Assembly (NCBI GenBank): GCA_009760855.2
Contig: WPIO01000007.1
Coordinates: forward strand, 8,819,001-8,883,000
DNA: 64,000 nt
Source: Cristatella mucedo
Lineage: Eukaryota; Bryozoa; Phylactolaemata; Cristatellidae
Direction: 5' to 3'
In this document: positions 51,740 to 64,000 of the stretch, one piece after another
Layout: every line of letters begins with the position of its first letter
Position numbering within the stretch: position 1 is the stretch's first letter
Made by a program: the position numbers and the translations under genes
Notes under the pieces: generated by a model
The model's input: only the letters and a program-made list of their open reading frames with translations
The model's database searches: none
Told to the model about the DNA's origin: nothing

Positions 51740-51895
51740 CCACACTAGGTAAGGCGGTTGATTTTCACGACCTCGGTCCTGAGGTCCTGGGTTCGAATCC
51801 TGCGGTGGGCGATCCTGTATTGCCACCGCAAGCGGTGGTGATAGCCGTAAAGGCTCTTCTATCGCTATACAAAAGAGTCTGTTGAATCAGCTAGA
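51740..51895 (+). mobile_element. SINE A
   Basis: AAGGCGGTTGATTTTCACGA, CTCGGTCCTGAGGTCCTGGG, B box GGTTCGAATCC, GGTGGGCGATCCTGTATTGC, AAGGCTCTTCTATCGCTATA and TGTTGAATCAGCTAGAATG. It carries the most canonical B box in the window. Confidence 0.9.
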
Positions 51896-52052
51896 ATGAA
51901 AGGCGCTCGCCTTTGAGACCGAATTCAGGTGGTCACCTTTACTACCGAGGTCGTGGACTCGAGCCCGGTGGCATATGGGAAGCACCTGCACCGAGATCCA
52001 GTTCTCTTAGGGCGCTAGCTCTTAGGGCTACAAATGAATTGCTATTTTATTT
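51896..52052 (+). mobile_element. SINE B
   Basis: CGAGGTCGTGGACTCGAGCC, GGTGGCATATGGGAAGCACC, GATCCAGTTCTCTTAGGGCG, a duplicated CTCTTAGGG(C) piece, then ACAAATGAATTGCTATTTTA. It follows SINE A directly, in the same orientation. Confidence 0.8.
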
Positions 52053-53872
52053 ATGACTATCGTCGGCGCCACTTGCAGTCGACTATAAAAGATTCCCTGA
52101 GGCAGAACCCGAGCCTGCAGTCTGGTACATGAAGTTCGAGCACCTCACACTTGGACTACGACTTTATACGCGGCCATCTTACCAATACGAACCGCCACGA
52201 TTCCATTCGGCGCCGGTGCATCTCGGTAGGATTTCCACTAGCGTCGCAGATTATCCGCCAGTAGGTAAGCCTCCCTCGTGTGCGCAACTCGCACTGGAGA
52301 AGAGTGGGGGAGAGAATGAGCGCCCTTGCTTTAGACAGCCTTCCGGTCGTCAGGTAGTCAGCTAGTCAGGTCTCGGGTGGGGTGCGGTCGACGCGCGAGG
52401 CCCATTGATGATCCGATCCATAGCTTGGCAGTGGTCTTTCCCGCCTCGTGCGCCCAAGATAAGCAGCGAAACGTGGGCCTCGTGATTAATACGGCAACCG
52501 GGTTTAGAGGCTCTGAATTGCGATGACTAAGGATTTCGCGTATCCCATTCTTTGGCAGCAAAGGATTGCTTATGCGAGGCTTAGCCTACTTCCTGCCGTC
52601 GTCCTGGTACGGAGCTAAAAGTTTAGCGTACGGATTTTTCCTAAGGTGCGTGCACTCTTGCTCGCTGTCGTGCTCCGCTATCGATGTACGCGCGTGCATG
52701 GGTGCTGCTGCGGCTTCAAGACTCGTTAGCCGCGCTTTTGAGTCCGCTAATTCCATTAGTATTCGGCCACTGGCTTTGAGGTCTAGCACTGTTACTTGCC
52801 ATGTGCTTTCTGTTAAAGACTGCAGTTCACGAACTGCGGCACGACGTTTGTAACAGTATCGGCTCGCCGTCGGCGAGGTCAGGCGTAGCCAGAAGTAAGC
52901 CCTTGGAGGGCAATGACATTGACCTTTCCTCAGGTAGCCGACTATGGAAAGGTAAAGTGCAGAGCTGCTCCAGCTCTGACAACTATAAAGCGACACGTCC
53001 GAATTCATAAGGAGGACTCGTACGGTCTGGTAATTTAAAACTGACTACTCAGAAGCGACTAAACAGCAGGCGCCGGTCTCCGATCTGACTGAGTGCTGAA
53101 CTCGTCAATTATCCGGGGTCTTTTCGACCCAACGCCGATGCGCAAGCGAATGAAAGCATGGTGGCAATAGCGGTCGGCGGCCGTTAATCGTGGTCTGCGC
53201 AGTCGGCAGCGGCCGCACGGTGCGATGTGCAGCGCTTTCTCTGAACTGAAGCGGTATGAACCGGCTACTGCTACTCTACTACTACTGCTGCAGGGATGGA
53301 AAGTTGACGCAGCGAAGTTCGCGCCACGTAGTTTGAACCGATCATAATTTCGCGAGAGCTGCGAGCGAGAGCGAAGCCTCCTCCCCCTTCACCGCTTCCT
53401 TTCCCCCTTTGCCATTCTCGCCGTTGGCGGTCGCCGAGCCACCACCCAGTCCGTTGTCCGCCACGCCATTCAAAAGGAGAATGCAGCGGGCGGCGCGCAA
53501 AAGGGTTAATTAGCTATATCTTCGCTAATTGTCGGGCAGCGCGACAATTGCGGCTTGCGCCGCCGAATGCTTTGATCTTCAAACGAGAATTGTTATCTGC
53601 TCAGAGCCCGCTCAGGCTCCTTAATGACGCGCGGCGAAATGCCGCACGAGCCGAGCGCCGCAGAGCGGCGGCTGAGGGGACGCGAAGCCGCCAAATGTAA
53701 ATGCCGCCCGCCTTCTTCTACCGACTCCGCCCTTCTACCGACTCCGCCACAGCTCTTTGGTGCTCCGAGGTCTGACCGATCGAGTACGAGAGATTTACGC
53801 ATAACGCATAAACAGGCGCCAGCTCGGGTTTACCTGAATCACGTCTCCGTAAACATCGCGGCAGCGAGTTCA
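52053..53872. other. No gene recognised
   Basis: Open frames of 95-140 codons at 52566-53008 on both strands lack motifs. GC-rich stretches lie at 53360-53720. No gene called. Confidence 0.45.
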
Positions 53873-53873
53873 T

Positions 53874-54090
53874 GTCCCTACCAGAGCAGCGAGCAGAGAA
53901 CCGCCTCGTCTACCCCACAGCAGAGCGCACAGAACCGTCTCCACTACCCAGAGCAGCGAGCAGTGAACCGTCTCGTCTACCCCAGAGCAGCGCCCACAGA
54001 CCATGTACTCTACATCTGAGCAGTGCAAGCAAAAGTCTCTCCGCTACCCCAGAGCAGCGCGCACGGAACCCTCTCCTCTATCTCAGAGCG
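53874..54090. repeat. 33-bp minisatellite
   Basis: About 6.5 units with a clear 33-bp period (AGCAG landmarks at about 53885, 53918, 53951, 53984, 54017 and 54050). The consensus begins TACCCCAGAGCAGCGCGCAC and continues AGAACCGTCTC(G/T)TC. In frame it would encode an 11-residue YPEQRAxNRLV repeat. Confidence 0.9.
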
Positions 54091-58593
<4,503 letters not shown>

Positions 58594-58594
58594 T

Positions 58595-58725
58595 TCGACG
58601 GCCTCATTCGTATCAGGATGGAAAATTGTTAACGGCTGTCGCCACCGTTTTCAATGGGCAATGAAGGATTGCATGCCCAGGACTCGAGCCCACGAACTGG
58701 GTCCTTAAGTGCGAGCACCATAGCC
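58595..58725 (-). mobile_element. SINE A
   Basis: GTTAACGGCTGTCGCCACCG, TTTTCAATGGGCAATGAAGG, CAGGACTCGAGCCCACGAAC, TGGGTCCTTAAGTGCGAGCA and CCATAGCC. Worn at the 3' end. Confidence 0.78.
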
Positions 58726-60523
58726 CCCCCCCGCTGAGATCCAGGGGCACAGTGAGGATGGATTTATGAAGCGATTCACTCGAGTTAGTCCGCCTCTTAA
58801 TAGACGATTGAACTAGGCTCTATCCAGGATAATCTGCCGGTTACCCGGACAGCTTTGGGAAATGCCGGCGGTGGCCAGCTTTCACTTTAAACAGCGAACT
58901 ACAATATGTCGGGATTTAGAAGATCACGGCACAGCCTCGACGGGCGCCCACGACACGAAATTGTGTGTTGAAACGGGACGAAGTAAATCAGCCAGATTAT
59001 GTCTTACAGTCGTTATTTTCGGTTCCTGAGTTGTAATGGCTAGGAATCGATTATGCGATAATCTACGGCCGAGGCCGGATAAAAGCCGACGCCACACGAT
59101 AGACAATGAGTCGTGCTTCAGGAGTGGGCACAAGTGTTCAAGCTGATTTGAGCTCTAGGCCACGGAGCCGTCGGAGTGTGCCGCGGCCGCTGGTGAACGC
59201 CTGTAACACTCCGCTGCTGTCGAAGAGAGCTGTCTGCGTAATGGATGTGGACTTGTCATATTAAGGTACGAGTGCTGTTCGTCGCTGCCGCGTTCCTGCT
59301 GCTGTTGGCCGACCTGCGTGACGCATTGGCGCAGCACCAGCAAGCAGCCGGCCGCGTTACACAAGGTTAAGGCGTCACCGCTATTCGTCGAGCGTCGGCT
59401 GAGACTAGCGCCGCTACGAGCGCTGCGTTGGCGGCCTGGCTCTGTCCGAACGTGGAAGCCGCACACCGCATTTGTAACGGTGTCTTGCTGGTAGCTGTGT
59501 CGCGCTCGTCGAAGAAATAAATACAAGTACTATATTTCTAAAAATCAATTTTTCTCGTCGATCCCAGCCACTCGGCCTTAGAGCATTCGCATCCTGGTCC
59601 ACGGTTACTTCATTGTACTAACTAGCCAGCAGTGATGGCCGCGGTATCCAGACCGTAGAAGTACCGTAGCCAGTGCCAGGGCAATTCATACTCGCGGCGA
59701 CTCCAGCAGGCGTCAGCCAGCACTCTAGCAGAGTGAGTGACAGCAGTCGATTTCAGGCCGCGGCCTGCTGCATTTCCTCCTTCCTGTTTCGACACAGCAG
59801 TTGCCGAGCTAAAGTAATTGGATTGATTCCGGCGAAGCGCGGTATAGCTGAGACTCAAACTAGAAGCCTAGTTAACTACTACGAGGTTAACTACTGGCCG
59901 CTAGTGGCGGTTGCATGGCTAACTATCTGTATCATTAAACGTTTACGGCATCAATTACGCGCATGGGGTGTGGATATGTTGTTAGCGCCGTCGGTCGTTA
60001 ATATGCTGTGGGCTACTAGAGCACTACGCAAGCGCTGCGGTAGATCGCTGAGCATGCTGCCGGAACGGCTAGCCGAAATATCCAAGCAATCCGGGGCACA
60101 CTTACGAAGCTTGGGTTTGGTAACTTCATTTTATGAAACGCTTGTCGCGTTCATGCGGACTGTTTTGGCTGGCTCGTATGTAGATATATATATATATATT
60201 TGTATCGAGAAAAATATTTTTTAACTAGTATATATACATTAGCCGGCGGTGCCCTGTCCTGCCGAGGTCGAGCGTGTTACCCGGGCCTCCCGGTTCAGGA
60301 ACAGGGACCACACGGCTTTCGAGCCGGTAATGGCGTCGGAGACGCAGTGCCGCCTCAAAGCCGTCCTCTCCGAGCGTGGGATGCCGAGTTCTTCCAGGCA
60401 AGCTTCATTGTCTGGCCACCAGCTGCTGAGCGTCCCGACCACGAAGGGCCTCACCACTGCCGACCGGTAGCCAGCGGTCAGGAAAGACCGGCAATGGCTG
60501 CATATGTATCGGTCTTTTGTATT
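58726..60523. other. No gene recognised
   Basis: Open frames up to 183 codons (59673-60224 plus) have no recognisable domain. A short TA run is at 60183-60200. No gene called. Confidence 0.45.
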
Positions 60524-60524
60524 C

Positions 60525-60679
60525 GTTTGTAAAGCACCCTACGAGAACTTAATCTCTAGTCGAGTGCTTCCCATGCGCCGCGAGTCTCGAGCCTACGACC
60601 TCGGCCATCAAATGCATTCACCTTGACCTCGGCCGTTAAAGGCAAGCACCTTAACCACTGGCCAAACTAGCACGGCTTC
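60525..60679 (-). mobile_element. SINE B
   Basis: GTAAAGCACCCTACGAGAAC, TTAATCTCTAGTCGAGTGCT, CGAGTCTCGAGCCTACGACC and AAGCACCTTAACCACTGGCC. The region around ACCTCGGCC(A/G) is present twice, an internal duplication of about 30 bp. Confidence 0.82.
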
Positions 60680-61500
60680 ATCATTTCCTTCTTATTCATT
60701 CTCATCTCAGGCTCTCTACCTCGGTCTATCGGAGTTATCCCATCGAAAAGCTGCACATCACCATTGCGATACTGCAATCTTTGCCCTGCAATTACCAAGT
60801 ATACCTTTATTCTGTAACAACCTGTTGAGTCTGTTAAATTTTCAGCATATTTAAGCGCATTTTTTATTTAGGACATGCACTTTTGAATGTTTAATCTCCG
60901 TGAAGGGTAGTACCTCTCGGATGAAATCCCTTTCTTCTCTCCCTTCTCGTTTCTGTCAGGTAATGTGAGACCCAATTGTATTCCTGTTAGCTAGCGGCTT
61001 CTAGCTCTAATTGTCATTCATCCGAATCTTTCTCGGGTGCGTGAGTTGCACTTACGTTAACGTGATTAGTGATCTCTACCATGTCCGGTATTTTGAGTTC
61101 TCCCACTGTAGTTGGCTGTCATGATGCGAGGTCGGAAGAAAGTGTGTAGAGATTCTGGTGGAATCACGCGTAAGACTGCTTCAACAGCTGACAGCGATTT
61201 CCGCAGTTCCTCTGACTCAATGTTCGCATAACTTACGTTGAAGAGCCACTTTTGCTGATCCAATCTAGACATTAGAGCAGGAAAGGCATTAGGCAGACCT
61301 CTAAAAGCAGTCTGGTTTAGTTCACAGTCAAAGGCGTTGGGGGTGCTAGGGTGTGAAAGGCCCCAAAAAGCTTGTCACGCGGGGCGAGGCCGGGCTGTCC
61401 CTACCAAAATTGCAGTCATTCAAGCCCCCCCCAAGTGCATATAAAATTACCCCCTTAGCCCCCTCTTTTTGGAGGCCGATGACTCTATCTATGTGGCCGC
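60680..61500. other. No gene recognised
   Basis: No gene or repeat family recognised. Confidence 0.5.
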
Positions 61501-61501
61501 T

Positions 61502-61835
61502 AGGCCTCCAAGGCGAGGCTGCCAGACCTCCAGGGTGATGCTGCCAGGCTTCCAGGGCGAGGCTGCCAGGCTTCCAGGGCGAGGCTGCCGGGCTTCCAGG
61601 GCGAGGCTGCCGGGCTTCCAGGGCGAGGCTGCCGGGCTTCCAGGGCGAGGCTGCCGGGCTTCCAGGGCGAGGCTGCCGGGCTTCCAGGGCGAGGCTGCCG
61701 GGCTTCCAGGGCGAGGCTGCCAAGCTTCCAAGGCGAGGCTGCCGGGCTTCCAGGGCGAAGCTACCGTGCTTCCAAGGCGAGGCTACTTCCAGGATGAGGC
61801 TAACAGGCTTCCAAGGTGAGTCTGCCAGGTTTCCA
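61502..61835. repeat. 22-bp minisatellite, about 15 units
   Basis: Tandem unit GGGCTTCCAGGGCGAGGCTG plus CC (22 bp). It is nearly perfect in the middle (about 61545-61735) and degenerates at both ends. Because 22 is not a multiple of three, successive units use all frames and the translated frames show a 66-bp / 22-residue superperiod (GFQGEAA, LPGRGC, ASRAR). Open frames here (61469-61819 plus; 61723-61346 and 61731-61489 minus) are repeat artefacts. Confidence 0.95.
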
Positions 61836-62381
61836 GGAGTTTACTCTTAGGTTTTAGGGTTTAGTATTTAGGCATTAGAGAGAAACTCTCTGAATGGAAT
61901 ATTAATTGGAGCGAGCAGAGACTATATGCCAAAAAATAATTTTGCCGTAAGCGGGAATGATAGAACAACCTCTTTTTTAATATAGCAGTTGCAGCATTAA
62001 CGACAGACAAGCTTAGCTGCTGACTTTTGCACCGGCTGCCGCGTCCTATAGTGCAGGCAGAACGAAATGTAAGTAGTGAGCTTCCTAAGTCTAATACAAA
62101 TGTCACATACGCACGAAAAGGACTGGCTATGATGCAATTATCTAAAAAAAAACAATATTTTTTGCAAGGTTGTCCAGCTGAAAGTAAGCAGAATTTAGTG
62201 GAGTTGATGTATTCATCTAGAGAATGGTCATTATGGAACGGGACGCTGAGATTGCAAGCATGGACTACAGAAGATACATATGCTGGCTGGCCAGTTTTTA
62301 GAATTGGCCATTCAATTTATGGCTAGCTTTAGGTTTTCCCATAACTTGTAAGTTGGTTGTATCGTCATTCATCACTAGGTC
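61836..62381. other. No gene recognised
   Basis: Open frame 62027-62326 (plus, 99 codons) has ordinary composition (ends GWPVFRIGHSIYG) but no family I recognise. It could be an exon or an old mobile-element piece. Confidence 0.45.
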
Positions 62382-62382
62382 T

Positions 62383-62545
62383 TAGCCCAGGGGTAAGTTA
62401 ATAGGTCTTCACGACCCCGGTCGTGGGTCGTGGGTCCTGTAACGGGCCATCCTTTTTCACCCATCTCAAGCGGCAGTGATGGCCGCAAAGGCTGCTCCGC
62501 CCCTGCATAGATAGATGCCGAGGCTGATAACTCAGCTAACTTTTT
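62383..62545 (+). mobile_element. SINE A
   Basis: TTAGCCCAGGGGTAAGTTAA, TAGGTCTTCACGACCCCGGT, CGTGGGTCCTGTAACGGGCC, AAAGGCTGCTCCGCCCCTGC and GGCTGATAACTCAGCTAA. Full length. Confidence 0.83.
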
Positions 62546-62962
62546 CAAATTGGGAAGTTTCAGTGCCATCTTAGAGAGCGAATGTCAGTAATAGATGCTG
62601 ATAGGAAGCTGAACGAGTTTGACTCTTTGTAGGTAAGGAGGGATTAAAGCACAGAATACAACTGCATGTCGCCTGCATAAAGCCAGATGCCTAGATGGCG
62701 TCAGGCGATTATATCGCCAAGAGGGAGCGTTTAAATTGTGAAAAGAAGTAGACCGAGCACAGATCCCTCGGGTGCACCGCTCTATAGGGGCTCCTCTGAT
62801 GCTTGTTGCCGGTTGAAACCAATGGTCTGAAGTCACAGTGCAGCTCCAGCGATACCCAGGTGAGGTGAGAGGTGTTCAAGAAAGAATGGTAATCAATGCT
62901 TTCAAGTTGTGCCTAAAGATACAGAAAAACAATCATATAGACTTTACCTAAGTTTGTATGCC
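62546..62962. other. No gene recognised
   Basis: No gene or repeat family recognised. Confidence 0.5.
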
Positions 62963-62963
62963 C

Positions 62964-63000
62964 GTAGGTCTTAGCCGAGTGGTCACTTGCTTGATCAAAT
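62964..63000 (+). mobile_element. SINE A left end, truncated
   Basis: GTAGGTCTTAGCCGAGTGGT then CACTTGCTT, the left end of SINE A. It stops where a hAT-like terminus begins at 63001. Confidence 0.5.
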
Positions 63001-63075
63001 CAGAGGTCGGCAAACTTTTCGGGCTGCTAGGCCATTTCAGGAGGTCAAGAAGGCACACTAGGCCTGAAGGAAACC
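63001..63075. mobile_element. hAT-like terminus (Charlie-type), one end only
   Basis: Begins CAGAGGTCGGCAAACTTTTC, then GGGCTGCTAGGCC. It resembles, from memory, the ends of many Charlie-group non-autonomous hAT repeats (CAGxGGTCGGCAAACTxxxx). I find neither the complementary right end nor a second copy of the flanking GATCAAAT in the next several hundred bases, so it is truncated or worn. Confidence 0.55.
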
Positions 63076-64000
63076 ACGCCCACTCCGCCCGGCAGGCGAA
63101 GTAGGCGTAGCCAGACGAACAAACAAACAGTCGCAACGGTCGCACTGATGCCCAAGGCAATTATATCTATTTTTATTGAACCTTGCATTATCAACATCAG
63201 AACTTGTGTCTGTAGAGCTACCAAGCACATATGATGGAGCTAGAAATTACTGCAGGCGTTGCACACAGAGCTATATTGAGAGATCAAGCTAGCAAAAAAG
63301 TGAGGACATTGCATCGGAATCGTGAATTTTATTCGTTTCAAAAAAGGCGGCCACCAAAAATCCTGAAAGCCCCGACTGAATATTTTAAGACCGGAAGCTC
63401 AATTTGTCTGCCGGACTACGAGTAAATTCGTAGCCAAAACTCCATAGAGTGTACTTATGTTCACTGCAGGCGAATAACAAGGACTACTTTAAATAAACTG
63501 AACATGAGCGATGAGTAAACTTCCTGCCAACCTTGAAGAACTTTTCAGGCTGCTCATCAAAGCAATCTGAACATTTGCTTAATTTTCATTGAGCTGGAAT
63601 GATATCGTAAGATTAATCAAAAGAAAACCAGCTGCACGCTGGAAAAAACTTCAATGCTTACTAGCCACCTTCCCGATACCGATTCCTGCCTCGAGAGCGA
63701 TCTTGTAATGACGGGTGAACATTAAAAACTAACAATTTTTTCTTTGAAGAGCTATGAAACGTCCACAAGCGCGACAGGGCAGCAACAACCTGGCTCTGCA
63801 TATCAAGCAGCTGCACATTCATCACTGATAATAACGATCCAAGAAGTACGATATAATTTTTGCCAAGTCAGATGCATACTTTTTGCGCACCAGTCCTTCT
63901 GTGCTAATGTTGTTATGAGTTTCAAATTGAATGGGATAAATTATTCTTCCAGCGTACCTGATATAAAGCATATGGAAATGAGCAAAGCCTTCAGGTACAT
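63076..64000. other. No gene recognised
   Basis: Open frame 63231-63425 (plus, 64 codons) is basic and Lys/Arg-rich without a recognised family. The rest is AT-rich. Confidence 0.45.

Noticed and set aside
51785-51815. tRNA gene from the B box GGTTCGAATCC
   Set aside because: No complete cloverleaf; the same sequence recurs in several SINE A copies with a non-tRNA 3' half.
59155-59602. LTR end or gene suggested by two overlapping minus-strand frames of 123 and 62 codons
   Set aside because: Composition hints at a retroelement LTR, but I could find no paired repeat, polymerase gene or recognisable motif.
61346-61731. Proline/alanine-rich proteins encoded by the 61.5-kb array
   Set aside because: Products of a 22-bp tandem repeat. 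Similar frames exist on both strands.

Overview
The window is animal nuclear DNA, very probably from a non-vertebrate metazoan. The evidence is a multi-exon gene with GT-AG introns, dense microsatellites, tRNA-derived SINEs and many decayed non-LTR retrotransposon copies. There are no operons, Shine-Dalgarno sites, CRISPR arrays or intact RNA genes. The species cannot be named from the sequence.

One host gene is clear. A ZNRF3/RNF43-type transmembrane E3 ubiquitin ligase, an inhibitor of Wnt receptor levels, lies on the minus strand between 39249 (start codon) and 23147 (stop). I traced eight coding exons by splice sites and protein homology. They join in frame to a predicted 937 residues: signal peptide, extracellular PA-like domain, one membrane span, a complete RING-H2 and a long low-complexity cytoplasmic tail. 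Its introns hold SINEs, LINE 3' ends, GA, UG and AUCC repeats, polypurine tracts and one 194-bp hAT element of SPIN/URR1 type with a perfect 8-bp target duplication.

The rest (1-23 kb and 39.3-64 kb) is repeat-rich DNA in which I recognise only mobile-element remains. The labels used below are mine. LINE X is a CR1/L2-like non-LTR element whose 3' end carries a GCGCC/GGCGC stem-loop and a (TTA)n tail. LINE Y is a related family ending in (ATTAC)n-like repeats. SINE A is tRNA-like, with a GGTTCGAATCC-type B box and a tail ending TGAATCAGCTAA. SINE B is tRNA-like and its 3' half is homologous to the LINE X tail. There is also a decayed ZMYM1-like hAT transposase (18.0-19.3 kb), a small LTR/gag remnant (44.2-45.5 kb), a decayed copy of a widespread but unnamed repeat-encoded protein (48.15-48.69 kb), a 22-bp minisatellite (61.5 kb), a 33-bp minisatellite (53.9 kb) and a 575-bp CT/TCTCTG tract (40.0 kb).

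The strongest candidates for something new are the SPIN/URR1-like hAT in intron 1 (a family known for horizontal transfer between phyla), the SINE B/LINE X shared tail, and the decayed unnamed repeat protein. Exon boundaries come from reading splice motifs and reading frame, not from transcripts. Mobile-element boundaries are approximate unless a target duplication is given.
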